The position numbers were made by a program, and so were the translations under genes. The notes beneath the pieces are model-generated. The model worked only from the letters and a program-made list of their open reading frames with translations, searched no databases and was not told the origin of the DNA. Source: Gammaproteobacteria bacterium (GTDB taxonomy: Bacteria > Pseudomonadota > Gammaproteobacteria > Competibacterales > Competibacteraceae). Taken from it: a stretch of DNA of 64,000 nt. Numbering within the stretch: position 1 is the first letter of the stretch; every line of letters begins with the position of its first letter. The stretch is from NCBI GenBank assembly GCA_024235095.1, contig JACKNC010000002.1, forward strand, positions 372,001-436,000. Direction: 5' to 3'. This document shows, piece after piece, positions 46,191-56,000 of this stretch.

Positions 46191-47063
46191 TCAGCCTCCC
46201 AGCCAGCGCAAGTAGGCGCTGTTGATCGGTCCGCCCCATAGCAACGCAATCCAGCCGGCGGCCGCCAGAAAGGGACCAAAAGGCATCGGAATCTGGCGAT
46301 CCCGCTGGCGAAACAGCACCAGCGCCAATCCGCACAGCGCGCCAACCAGCGATGACAGAATGATGATGATAATCAGGTATTGCCAACCAGTCCAGGCGCC
46401 CAGCGCCGCCAGCAGCTTGAAATCGCCAAACCCCATGCCTTCTTTGCCGGTGAGCAGGCGAAATGCCTGATAAACCGACCAGAGCGCCAGATAACCGGCC
46501 ATCGCGCCGATCACTGCGCTGGGTAAATCGGCAAACAGCCCAAACAGTGCGATGCCCAATCCCAGCCAGAGCAACGGCAAGGTTAGATCATCGGGCAGCA
46601 ATTGATGGCGAAAATCAATCACACTGGCCGCCAGCAGCGTCCAGGTGAAGATCAGCGCTGCTGCTGCTGGCCAGCCAAAACCGAACTCCCAGGCGACGAT
46701 ACCTGCTAACAGTCCACTTGCTGCTTCCACGAGCGGATACTGAATACTAATCGCCGCCTGGCAGTGAACACAACGGCCGCGTTGCAGCGCGTAACTCAGC
46801 AGCGGAATATTCTCCATCGCTCCAATCAAATGCCCACAGTGCGGGCAACGCGAGCGAGGTCGCCACAAATTGAGAGGTGTTTGATCGCTTTTTGGCGCCG
46901 GCTGGCTCAGTAACTCCGCGCATTGACTCCGCCATTCCCGCTCCATCATGAGTGGCAGACGATGAATGACCACATTGAGAAAGCTGCCAACCATCAAGCC
47001 TAGCAGAACAGCCAGTAATACGAACAACCCCGGCGAGTCAGCCAGAAGTTCCATAATCGTCAT
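46191..47063 (-). CDS. pilD: Type IV prepilin peptidase / N-methyltransferase PilD
   Basis: PilD cleaves and N-methylates prepilins and type II pseudopilins in the inner membrane. The 290-residue product has GLMVGSFLNVVIHRLP near the N-terminus, a cytoplasmic four-Cys zinc motif (CPHC and CVHC), an aspartyl protease Asp in AASVIDFRHQLLPDDLTLPL and a second in GMGFGDFKLLAALGAW, and about seven TM helices. The start is put at 47063 (MTIMELLADSPG); MELL at 47054 is also possible. It follows pilC by 13 bp. Confidence 0.95.
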   Translation of the reverse strand: MTIMELLADSPGLFVLLAVLLGLMVGSFLNVVIHRLPLMMEREWRSQCAELLSQPAPKSDQTPLNLWRPRSRCPHCGHLIGAMENIPLLSYALQRGRCVHCQAAISIQYPLVEAASGLLAGIVAWEFGFGWPAAAALIFTWTLLAASVIDFRHQLLPDDLTLPLLWLGLGIALFGLFADLPSAVIGAMAGYLALWSVYQAFRLLTGKEGMGFGDFKLLAALGAWTGWQYLIIIIILSSLVGALCGLALVLFRQRDRQIPMPFGPFLAAAGWIALLWGGPINSAYLRWLGG

Positions 47064-47076
47064 GGCCAGACCGGCG

Positions 47077-48321
47077 TCAGACCGCTGCAGCCAGCTTGAA
47101 GATGGGCAGGTACATGGCAATGACCAACGTACCCACCACACCCGCCAGGAACGCCATCAGCAACGGTTCGATCATGGTCGTCAACGTATCCACTTTCTGA
47201 TCGACTTCAGCCTCGTAGAAGTCGGCTACCTTGGCCAGCATGTCGCCCAAAGAACCCGCTTCCTCGCCAATGGCCACCATCTGAATGACCATATCCGGAA
47301 ACAGACTGCTCTGGCGCATGGCGAAATTGAGTTGCTGGCCGATGGAGACTGCTTCGCGCATCTCCAGCACGGCTTTTTCATAGACGTAGTTACCGGTCGC
47401 GCCGGCCACGCTTTGCATGGCGTCGACCAGCGGCACACCGCCGCTGAACAGAGTGGACAGGGTGCGGGCGAACCGCGCGTTGGCGGAAGTAGCGACCAGA
47501 TCGCCAATCAGCGGCAATTGCAGAACGATGCGGTCCAGCCACTGATAGAAGGTCCGCGAGCGTTTGCGGGCCTCCAGAAAGCCGACAATGGCGACCACCG
47601 GTCCACCGAGGATGAGATACCAGTATTCTTGGAAAACCCCGGAAACTTCGATCACAAACTGGGTGAGCGCTGGCAACTCTGCGCCAAAGCCCTTGAACAG
47701 ATCTTCGAAGGTAGGAATGACGAAAATTAGCAAGATAGCCGTGACGACGAAGGCGAATATCAGCACGATGGCCGGATAGGTTAGTGCTTTCTTGACTTTG
47801 GCTTTCAGCGCTTCGGACTTTTCCAGATAGGTCGCGATCTTGTCCAGCAACACTTCGAGAACACCGGCTTCCTCGCCGGCATGCACCAGACTGCAATACA
47901 GATCATCAAAATGGAGATGATGCTTGGCAAAGGCTTTTGACAGCGCGGTGCCGCTTTCTACTTCGGCCTTGACATCAAGAATAAGCTCTTTGACCTTAGG
48001 TTTGCGGTTACTGTGTCCGACCATGTCCAGCGCCTGCACTACGGCAATACCCGATTGCAACATGGTGCAAAGCTGGCGGGTGAACAGCATAATGTCCTTT
48101 GGAACGATGTTGTCGCCAAAGGTGAAGAGTGGCTTGGGCTTTTTTTTAACGCTCAGCGGGACAATACCCTGCCGGCGTAGTTCGGCCTTGATCAGACTTT
48201 GATTAGCGCCGCGCAATTCGCCCTTGATCCGGACGCCCCGCTTGTCGGTGCCTTCCCATTTGAAAGTTGGTTCTTCGTCTTTCTTCTTGGCCTTTTTCGC
48301 TAACGTCGGTTGTCTAGCCAC
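47077..48321 (-). CDS. pilC: Type IV pilus inner-membrane platform protein PilC
   Basis: PilC is the polytopic platform that couples PilB/PilT ATPases to pilin. From a GTG at 48321 (MARQPTLAKKAKKKDEE, with GGAA upstream) the product has 414 residues. It has two T2SSF domains (KDIMLFTRQLCTMLQSGIAV and LVATSANARFARTLSTLFSG) with TM helices about residues 180-200, 225-245 and at the C-terminal end (MEPLLMAFLAGVVGTLVIAM). The open frame extends 73 codons upstream into pilB but without similarity. It is 5 bp after pilB. Confidence 0.95.
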   Translation of the reverse strand: MARQPTLAKKAKKKDEEPTFKWEGTDKRGVRIKGELRGANQSLIKAELRRQGIVPLSVKKKPKPLFTFGDNIVPKDIMLFTRQLCTMLQSGIAVVQALDMVGHSNRKPKVKELILDVKAEVESGTALSKAFAKHHLHFDDLYCSLVHAGEEAGVLEVLLDKIATYLEKSEALKAKVKKALTYPAIVLIFAFVVTAILLIFVIPTFEDLFKGFGAELPALTQFVIEVSGVFQEYWYLILGGPVVAIVGFLEARKRSRTFYQWLDRIVLQLPLIGDLVATSANARFARTLSTLFSGGVPLVDAMQSVAGATGNYVYEKAVLEMREAVSIGQQLNFAMRQSSLFPDMVIQMVAIGEEAGSLGDMLAKVADFYEAEVDQKVDTLTTMIEPLLMAFLAGVVGTLVIAMYLPIFKLAAAV

Positions 48322-48326
48322 AGCGA

Positions 48327-50051
48327 TTATTCCGTTGTTACTCGGTTGATTTCTTCGAGACTGGTCATTCCCAGGCGGACCTTGTTCAGTCCCGACTGGC
48401 GCAGATCGTTGACCCCCTCGCGTCGCGCCTGATCGGCGATCTGGATCGAGTTGCCGCCTTCCATAATGATTCGGCCCATCTCCTCGGAAAGCGGCATCAC
48501 CTCGTAGATGCCAACCCGGCCTTTGTAACCGCGATTGCATTGGTCACAACCTGCGGCTTTGTAAATAGTGAGGGTTTTGAGTTCATCTTCGCGGAAGCCT
48601 TGATGGATCAGTTCCTCCGGCGGGATGTGGATTTCCTCCTTGCAGTTGGCGCATAGCCGCCGTCCTAACCGTTGGGCAATGATCAGCGTGACGCTGGAGG
48701 CGATGTTGTAGGCGGCTACCCCCATGTTCATCAAACGGTTCAGGGTTTGCGGCGCACTGTTGGTATGTAGGGTGGAGAGCACCATGTGACCGGTTTGCGC
48801 TGCCTTGATGGCGATCTCGGCGGTTTCCAGGTCACGGATTTCACCGACCATCACAATGTCCGGGTCCTGGCGCAGAAAAGCGCGCAGGGCGCTGGCGAAG
48901 GTCATGCCCACCTTGGGGTTGACATTTACCTGGTTGATGCCGGGGAGATTGATTTCCACGGGGTCTTCGGCAGTAGAGATGTTGACCTCGGCGGTGTTCA
49001 GAATGTTAAGGGCGGTGTAAAGCGACACGGTTTTACCGCTGCCGGTCGGGCCGGTAACCAGCACCATGCCCTGCGGTTTGTGAATCGCCTTCAGGAATAA
49101 TCCCTTTTGATGTTCCTCGTAACCGAGCGCGTCGATGCCCATCTGGGCGCTGGACGGATCGAGCAGGCGCAGCACCACTTTTTCGCCCCACAAGGTGGGC
49201 ATGGTGTTAACGCGAAAATCGATGGCCCGTTGTTTGGTCAGGTACAGTTTAAGGCGTCCGTCCTGGGGCACCCGACGTTCCGCGATATCGAGTTGCGCCA
49301 TAATTTTGAGGCGAGCCGCCAAGCGCGGCGCCATAGTGACCGGCGGTTTATAGATTTCATCCAGCATGCCGTCCTGACGGAAGCGCACCCGGTAAATTTT
49401 TTCATAAGGCTCAAAGTGAATATCGGACGCGCCGCGATTGATGGCTTGCAAAATGACCTGATTGATGAAACGTACGACCGGTGCGTCATCGGCATCCGAT
49501 TGCGTCAGGGTTTCGACCTTGGAAGTATCGCTTTCGGTGCTAAAGTCAAGATCACCGATGTCCTGGTCGACCATTACTGCGCCTTGGCTGTCGATGACGT
49601 TCTCGATCGCCTTGGCCCACTGTGTCTCGCTAATGATGACTGGTTCAATATCCAACCGGGTTTGGAACTTGATATCTTCGAGCACCCGCTGGTTGGTGGG
49701 ATCGCTGACCCCGACAAACAACCGCCGCCCGCGCAAGTGCAACGGCAGTGCGTGATGTTGACGAAGCAGTTTTTCATCGACTTTCTGGACAATCGCCTTA
49801 TCGATTTCCAGAGTGTCGATGTCGAACAGCGGCAGATTGAAGCTGCGCGCCGCTAGGCGGGCAATGTCCTTATCCCGGGCCAGTTTATTTTCAACCAGGT
49901 AGGCGACAAAAGGGAGATTTTCCCGGCGGGACTGCTCAAGGGCCTTAAGCGCGGCGGTTTCGTCAAGTAAATGATTCATGACGAGTTGCCGGGCGAGCCC
50001 ACTGAGTTGGCCACCGGGCTGGGTCATAACAGTGTTGGGGTTGGTCGCCAT
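48327..50051 (-). CDS. pilB: Type IV pilus extension ATPase PilB
   Basis: PilB powers pilin polymerisation. The 574-residue product has the N-terminal MshEN/GSPII_E domain (about 40-155), Walker A GPTGSGKT at 334-341, the Asp box, Walker B IVMVGEIRDLETAEIAIKAA, the His box, and a zinc-binding tetra-Cys motif (CANC then CDQC). Length matches Pseudomonas PilB. No pilA lies upstream; the next gene is an unrelated TAXI protein, so the pilin gene is elsewhere. The 208-bp upstream spacer should contain its promoter but no box is convincing. Confidence 0.96.
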   Translation of the reverse strand: MATNPNTVMTQPGGQLSGLARQLVMNHLLDETAALKALEQSRRENLPFVAYLVENKLARDKDIARLAARSFNLPLFDIDTLEIDKAIVQKVDEKLLRQHHALPLHLRGRRLFVGVSDPTNQRVLEDIKFQTRLDIEPVIISETQWAKAIENVIDSQGAVMVDQDIGDLDFSTESDTSKVETLTQSDADDAPVVRFINQVILQAINRGASDIHFEPYEKIYRVRFRQDGMLDEIYKPPVTMAPRLAARLKIMAQLDIAERRVPQDGRLKLYLTKQRAIDFRVNTMPTLWGEKVVLRLLDPSSAQMGIDALGYEEHQKGLFLKAIHKPQGMVLVTGPTGSGKTVSLYTALNILNTAEVNISTAEDPVEINLPGINQVNVNPKVGMTFASALRAFLRQDPDIVMVGEIRDLETAEIAIKAAQTGHMVLSTLHTNSAPQTLNRLMNMGVAAYNIASSVTLIIAQRLGRRLCANCKEEIHIPPEELIHQGFREDELKTLTIYKAAGCDQCNRGYKGRVGIYEVMPLSEEMGRIIMEGGNSIQIADQARREGVNDLRQSGLNKVRLGMTSLEEINRVTTE

Positions 50052-50259
50052 GGCTTATCTGCGAGGTGATGTCCGAGCCACATCGAAACGGTTGTCTCCG
50101 TCGATTCGACGTTTCAACTTTAGACCATATGAAGCGGGTTGGAAAGGGGAAAAACGCTGCGCGCCAACTTGCGGGCGATAACCCTTAAGGATCGCCCGCT
50201 GTGAAATTTCATCGTAACAAGTCTATCGTTTAGAAGCGGTGCGTTAGACTGCTTCTCAG

Positions 50260-51261
50260 TCATTTCATTGCTTTCGCCACGCAAGGTGACAGATGTGGAG
50301 CTTGCAGCAGGGCCTCGCGGTCGATGCTAACGCTTTTCCACTTCGGGTGACCGGTGCGACCCAGTTCTTCCAGATTGTCATACACCATCCTGGCAAACTG
50401 TCCGATAGCCTGGCAGCTTCCCTCATCTTGCGCATGATTGCTGGTGAAAAGTATGGTGCCGACCGCCAGAGTGGGAACCGCCTGTTTCTGCCAGGTATAG
50501 GTTCCATCTGCAAGGGTTGCAGGGTGGTAGAACGTCTGGAAGAGTTCATTTTTGGCCAGATCCGCCGGAGCTTCGATAGGAACCAGGTGTAGCGTGTCAC
50601 CCACGGCTAAGGGGCCGGTAAACAGCTTGGCCGGCGCCCCTACCACGTAGATCAGCGCATCGATTTCGCCTCGTTGCAACGCCTCCAGTGCGGTCACAGC
50701 ATCCATTTCCAGTTGCTCAGCCGGTTTGATCTGGAACAGGTCCAGTAAAATCGTCGCCGTGCCGTAGGTGCCGCTGATCGCATCGCCAATCGCAACCGTT
50801 TTTTCGTTCAGGTCGGTCAGTTGCTTGATCTCCGGCGCCTTGGCTAAAACATGCACCTCCTCATAGTACAGTGGCAGCACCAGCTGTAAGGAGTTAACCA
50901 CTTTGTTTAATTCATCAGCATCTTCATCATCGCCGACAGAGGCTTCGAGCGCGACCAAGCTCAGGCTGTCAAACTGACTAAACCCGAGTTGCAGGCTGGG
51001 GTATTCATAGACCTTGAAAATGTTTTCCAGCGAACCGGCCGAGGGAACCACCGACAGATCGATCTGATGTCGACGGGCCAGTGTTTTCAAATCCCGGCCC
51101 AGTTGATAATAAGCGCCGGCTTCGCGGCCGGTCACCAGACCGAGTTCGGTGTTGGTGGGCGCTGTTGCAGCTTCCTCAGCTTGGAGTGGACTGGCCAGCC
51201 AGAAAAGACTCAGGCAGAGACTAGCGTTGATAAGTAAGCATTTAATCGAAAAAACTTTCAT
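50260..51261 (-). CDS. TAXI-type TRAP transporter substrate-binding protein
   Basis: This is a periplasmic solute-binding protein of TAXI-TRAP systems. The 333-residue product (from the ATG at 51261) has a signal peptide ending ASPLQA and mature sequence with ELGLVTGREAGAYYQLGRDL (family N-terminal ligand region), then VAIGDAISGTYGTATILLDL and REGEID-like ALQRGEIDALIYVVG. A GTG at 51273 would add four residues. No TRAP membrane subunit gene is adjacent, so it is either an orphan or works with one elsewhere. The ligand is unknown. Confidence 0.87.
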   Translation of the reverse strand: MKVFSIKCLLINASLCLSLFWLASPLQAEEAATAPTNTELGLVTGREAGAYYQLGRDLKTLARRHQIDLSVVPSAGSLENIFKVYEYPSLQLGFSQFDSLSLVALEASVGDDEDADELNKVVNSLQLVLPLYYEEVHVLAKAPEIKQLTDLNEKTVAIGDAISGTYGTATILLDLFQIKPAEQLEMDAVTALEALQRGEIDALIYVVGAPAKLFTGPLAVGDTLHLVPIEAPADLAKNELFQTFYHPATLADGTYTWQKQAVPTLAVGTILFTSNHAQDEGSCQAIGQFARMVYDNLEELGRTGHPKWKSVSIDREALLQAPHLSPCVAKAMK

Positions 51262-51433
51262 TGGATGTGACACCTTGGTTAGTTGTTACCCGGCTATTTG
51301 AACCGCCGCCACTTCTACCGGTATTAAAGTGTGGGGAAAATCAATCCTCGATTAAAAATCAATTATAGTGTGGCACTGCGGATCGCCAGCACCGGGGTTC
51401 GTGCGGTAAATAGACTGATGGAGGTTAGGAACC

Positions 51434-52207
51434 ATGCCAAAAACTGCCATTGTAAACGTGATTGGATTTCCAGAAAGGGATCGCCGGATGATCCGCAATA
51501 TTTTGTCGGTAGCCAGTAACCAGGATGTAGCCTACCAGATGGCGGACGACGGTGGAAAATCGACCGGTATTTTTATCGTTAATGCTGACGATCCAGGGGC
51601 TATGCTGTTTTGGAATGAATTCCAGCAGGATGCGCCAGGGGCTCACAGCATTCTGGCGTCAGCGAATCCAATGCTGGAATCCGAGCATGTGTGCATCAAG
51701 CGGCCGTTGATCGCCAGTCAGCTACATGGAGCGCTGACCCTGGAAAGCACAGGGGCGGCGCCTAAGCAACAACGGACCGATATTCTGCGTAAATGTTTCC
51801 TGTTCCGCAACTTCTCGTCAAGCCATGTGGAAAAAATCGTAGCGATGTCGCGTGTAGTGACCTTGCCCAGCAATTATGTCATTTTCGAGAAAGGCTCCAG
51901 CGGCGATGAAATGCTGGTCGTTCTGAATGGGCGACTCAAGGTGAGCGTAGCCGATGGAGAGGGACGGGAGATTGTATTGGGCACTGTTGGAGCGGGGGAT
52001 ATTGTTGGCGAAATCGCCATGCTAGATGGGCGGGGCCGCTCGGCGACTGCGACTACTCTGGCGCCCTGCGAACTGATGGTTATTCATCGCAAGGATTTCA
52101 TGCCCTTTCTGGAGCAGAATCCCAAGGTAGCTATCGATCTGGTTATGGTGCTGGCGTTGCGGCTAAGACTCAATACCGAGCAGTTAGCTGACCTGCTTGA
52201 TCAGTAA
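51434..52207 (+). CDS. Receiver-like plus cyclic nucleotide-binding protein without DNA-binding domain
   Basis: The 257-residue soluble protein has two parts. Residues about 1-110 resemble a degenerate response-regulator receiver (GIFIVNADDPGAM with Asp52 or 53 at the phospho-Asp place; CIKRPL near 87-92 like the K-P-L switch). Residues about 120-245 are a cNMP-binding domain (FRNFSSSHVEKIVAMSRVVT, VIFEKGSSGDEMLVVLNGRL) with an intact phosphate cassette GEIAMLDGRGRSATATT (Gly192, Glu193, Arg202, Ser203). The chain stops after the C-helix, so there is no Crp-type HTH. It is divergent from the TAXI gene. Role unknown. Confidence 0.85.
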   Translation: MPKTAIVNVIGFPERDRRMIRNILSVASNQDVAYQMADDGGKSTGIFIVNADDPGAMLFWNEFQQDAPGAHSILASANPMLESEHVCIKRPLIASQLHGALTLESTGAAPKQQRTDILRKCFLFRNFSSSHVEKIVAMSRVVTLPSNYVIFEKGSSGDEMLVVLNGRLKVSVADGEGREIVLGTVGAGDIVGEIAMLDGRGRSATATTLAPCELMVIHRKDFMPFLEQNPKVAIDLVMVLALRLRLNTEQLADLLDQ

Positions 52208-52286
52208 TGTCCCCTTTTGCTCCCGCATCCTAATCAAACAACCGGTTTATGCAAGTATACAAACCCGCGAACCACAGGAGATTCTT

Positions 52287-52895
52287 ATGGAACTGGCTTG
52301 CCTGGACCTGGAAGGGGTCCTGATTCCCGAAATCTGGATCAATGTCGCCGAACGCACTGGTATTGAGGGATTGCGACTGACCACCCGCGATATTCCCGAT
52401 TATGACCAACTCATGCGGGGACGGTTGGAACTGCTGGATCAGCATGGATTAAAGCTTTCAGACATCCAGCAGGTGATCGCCGGGATGGGGCCGCTGGAAG
52501 GAGCGCGCGAGTTTCTCGACTGGTTGCGTGAGCGGTTTCAGGTAGTGATCTTGTCGGATACCTATTATGAGTTTGCGCTGCCATTGATGCGGCAGCTGGA
52601 CTGGCCAACCTTGTTCTGCCATCGCCTGGAAGTCGTCGATGACCATGTGGTGGGGTATGTCCTGCGGCAGCCTGACTCCAAGCGGCAGGCGGTGCGGGCT
52701 TTTCATCAGCTCAATTTCCGGGTGATCGCCGCCGGGGACTCCTATAACGATACCGCGATGCTGGCGGAAGCGGAGGCCGGAATTTTGTTCCGTCCACCGC
52801 AAAATGTGATCGACGAATTTCCGCAGTTCCCGGTAGCGCGAACGTTTGCTGAGATGCGCGAGGCGTTTCGCCAAGCTAGTGTACGGTCGCTTTGA
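52287..52895 (+). CDS. thrH: ThrH: phosphoserine phosphatase / homoserine phosphotransferase
   Basis: ThrH is a HAD enzyme that dephosphorylates phosphoserine and can pass the phosphate to homoserine. The 202-residue product begins MELACLDLEGVLIPEIWINV, nearly identical to the Pseudomonas ThrH start, with the HAD nucleophile Asp7. VVILSDTYYEF carries motif II and VIAAGDSYNDTAMLAEAEAG motifs III and IV. The ATG at 52287 follows CAGGAG at ideal distance. It appears monocistronic. Confidence 0.93.
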   Translation: MELACLDLEGVLIPEIWINVAERTGIEGLRLTTRDIPDYDQLMRGRLELLDQHGLKLSDIQQVIAGMGPLEGAREFLDWLRERFQVVILSDTYYEFALPLMRQLDWPTLFCHRLEVVDDHVVGYVLRQPDSKRQAVRAFHQLNFRVIAAGDSYNDTAMLAEAEAGILFRPPQNVIDEFPQFPVARTFAEMREAFRQASVRSL

Positions 52896-52935
52896 GTCCG
52901 AATCACGCATTCATCGGATGATGCGGATTTCGCTG

Positions 52936-52975
52936 TTGACTTCCTCCCCGACCTGAAGGCCGGGGTCTCTCGCAG
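52936..52975. repeat. G+C-rich hairpin resembling IS200/IS605 end sequences
   Basis: TTGACTTCCTCCCCGACC, then TGAAGG and CCGGGGTCTCTCGC, form a short imperfect stem (CCCCG with CGGGG) around CCTGAAGG. This wording is typical of sequences found at the ends of IS200/IS605-type elements in many bacteria. No TnpA or TnpB gene is near. It lies between the convergent thrH and glgB genes and may also slow transcription from either side. Confidence 0.4.
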
Positions 52976-53003
52976 AGAAAGATGAGCGGCGACGCCTTAA
53001 CCA

Positions 53004-56000
53004 TCACCTCAACTGCGGTGGCACTGGTTTTAGCACCACCCCACCGAGTGGCGGCAGATCCAGCACTAGCGAGAACGGAAAACCGTGACTTGAATATTCC
53101 TCTGCCTGAGCTTTGCCGCCTGGCAGGGTCAAACCGGAGCCGCCAAACTCTCGGGCGTCGCTATTCAATAATTCCCGATATTCCACCGGATAGGGTACGC
53201 CGATCCGGTAATGTGGACGCGGCGCATCAGCGAAGTTGAGCACGAATACCAGCGCATCGCGCGGGTCGCGAGCCTTGCGCTGGAATGCCAGCACATTGGT
53301 CTCCGCACCACTGGGATCGATCCAGTCAAAGCCCGCCCCGTGGAAATCCACCTGGTAAAAAGCCGGCTCCCGGACATACAGCTTGTTCAATGCCGCCAGA
53401 AAGCGCTGTAAGCCCTGATGCGGGGGCAGGTTGGCCCGGCTCCAGTCCAGTTCGCCGTCATGGTTCCATTCGCTAGGTTGGCCAAACTCGCCGCCCATGA
53501 ACAGCAGTTTTTTGCCGGGATGGCTATACATGAAAGCGTATAGCAATCGGAGATTAGCGAACTGTTCACGTTCGCTGCCCGGCATCTTGCCCAATAGCGA
53601 TTTCTTCAGATGCACTACCTCGTCGTGCGATAGCGACAGAATAAAGTTCTCATTGAAGGCGTAAACAATGCCAAAGGTCAGCTTGTCGTGGTGGTAGCGG
53701 CGATGCACGGGGTCTTTTTGCATGTAGAACAGCACATCATGCATCCAGCCCATGTTCCATTTGAAACCAAAGCCCAGTCCACCGATGTCCGTGGGCCGCG
53801 ATACATTCGGCCAGGCGGTCGATTCTTCGGCGATCATCATCACGCCGGGGAAGCGAGCGTGAACCACTGAGTTGGTATGCCGTAGAAATTCAATCGCCTC
53901 CAGATTTTCGTTGCCGCCGTACTTGTTGGGAATCCAGTCCTTTTTGGAATAATCCAGATACAGCATGGACGCCACCGCATCGACCCGCAGCCCGTCGAAG
54001 TGGAAAGTATGCAGCCAGTACAGGGCGTTAGTGATCAGGAAATTCTCCACCTCATGCCGGCCATAGTTGAAAATCAGCGTCCCCCAATCAGGATGTTCGC
54101 CCTGACGCGGATCGGCGTGTTCGTAAACACAGGTGCCGTCGAACCAGGCCATGGCATGGGCGTCTTTCGGGAAATGCGCCGGCACCCAGTCGAGAATCAC
54201 CCCGATGCCATTCTGGTGGCAACGGTCGATCAGTTCCATCAGATCATCCGGGCGGCCAAACCGGGCGGTGGGCGCGTAGAAGTTGGAAATCTGATAGCCC
54301 CAGGACGGACCGTAGGGATGCTCAGCCAAGGGCAGGAATTCGATGTGAGTAAAGCCCATCTTTAATACGTAGGGAATCAACTGATCGGCCAACTCCCGGT
54401 AGGAGAGGAACTCTCCATTGGGCTTATGTCGCCAGGAACCGGCGTGAACCTCGTAAATCGCCACCGGTCGGCGCCAGACCGGTTCCCGCATCCGTTGCTG
54501 CATCCACTCGCCATCGCGCCAGACATGTTTACCGGCCTGGTCATAGACCACGCTGGCGGTGCCGGGCGGCGTTTCGGTATGGAAGGCAAAGGGATCAGTC
54601 TTCAGAAAGACATTGCCGTTGCGGGCCAGGATTTCAAATTTGTATAAATCGCCTTCCGCCAGACCCGGCACGAACAATTCCCAAATCCCGGAACCCGGAC
54701 GCAGGCGCATGGGGTGGCGGCGGCCATCCCAGTGATTGAACGTTCCCACCACGCTGACGCGCTGCGCATTGGGCGCCCAAACCGCGAAATTGACGCCGCG
54801 CCGCCCATCGACTTCGCAGGGATGCGCGCCCAGATTCTCGTAAATCTGGTAATGATTGCCTTCCGCAAACAGGTAGCAATCCTGGTCGCTGAGCATTGAG
54901 AAAGTCGTCGCATAAGGATCGGCGAAGGTATGGAATTGCCCATGCTCGGTAGCGCCGATCTGGTAGCGAAACGGTTCCAGACCAGCGACCACCGTGGTTT
55001 CAAACAGCCCGCCGGCATACAGCGGCAGCAGGGGATACAACCGTTGTGGGCAGTCGTCGGGTAACAGATAGGGCGATTCCGCATCGGGCAAGAAGGCGCG
55101 CACCACATTCAAGTCGGTCTCGCCAAGTGGGTGGGGTCCCAGAACTTCATGAGGATGGGAATGCCGCCCCTGGATCAGCGCATCTCGCGCGCCGGCCTCC
55201 AGCGTGGGCCAGGCCGGATCCTCCTGCAGCAGGTACAACAGGTCTTGTGCGATCGGCGATTGCGCCAATCGAGCGGTAAAGGTGCGGGCATCCGTACGCA
55301 GCGCGTCCACATGATAAACCTGCCGCCAGAATCGGGCATTGGCTGCCAGGAAATTGCGGACTGCCGGCTTTTCCAGGTCGAAGGCCAGCTTGTCCGGTTG
55401 ATCCGGTGCGTCCGCGTCATAAATGCGCGTCCCATCGAACCAGCTCAGTTCCTGCCCCTCGCGCGGAATGAGCGGCGGAATCCAATCGAGAATGACGCCA
55501 ATACCCTGCTGGTGGCAAGCGTCAATAAACGCCATCAATTCTTCGGGTCGACCATAACGGGGATTGGGCGTGAAATAGCTGGCGACCGTTTCGCCGGGTG
55601 CCCAACAGACGAATTCAACATGAGTTGGCTTGCTTTCCCGCCACTGGGGAAGTAGATCGTTCAGTAGTTGGCGATAGCCAGTGCTTTCATCCAGGGTGAC
55701 CCGATGAATAGTGACCGGCAGTTTCCAGGCTGATGTTTCACTGGCCTGCGCCATCCAGACGTGGTCACTCCATTGGTGAAACTTCTGAAGATCACAGACC
55801 AGCGCGGCGGTGCTGGGATAGACTTCGGTCTGAAACGCTAGCGGATCGGTCTTGAGGAATACTGCGCCTTCGGCGTTGCGGATTTCGAACTTGTACAGGT
55901 CGCCGGGACCGACCCTCGGCACAAACAACTCCCAGACGCCGGAGGCGTGATGCTCCATTGGATGGCGACGCCCATCCCACTGGTTGAAAGTTCCCACCAC

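Noticed and set aside
50232..50256. 9-bp hairpin (AGAAGCGGT / ACTGCTTCT) after the TAXI gene
   Set aside because: One mismatch and no T run on the minus strand, so a terminator call is not supported.
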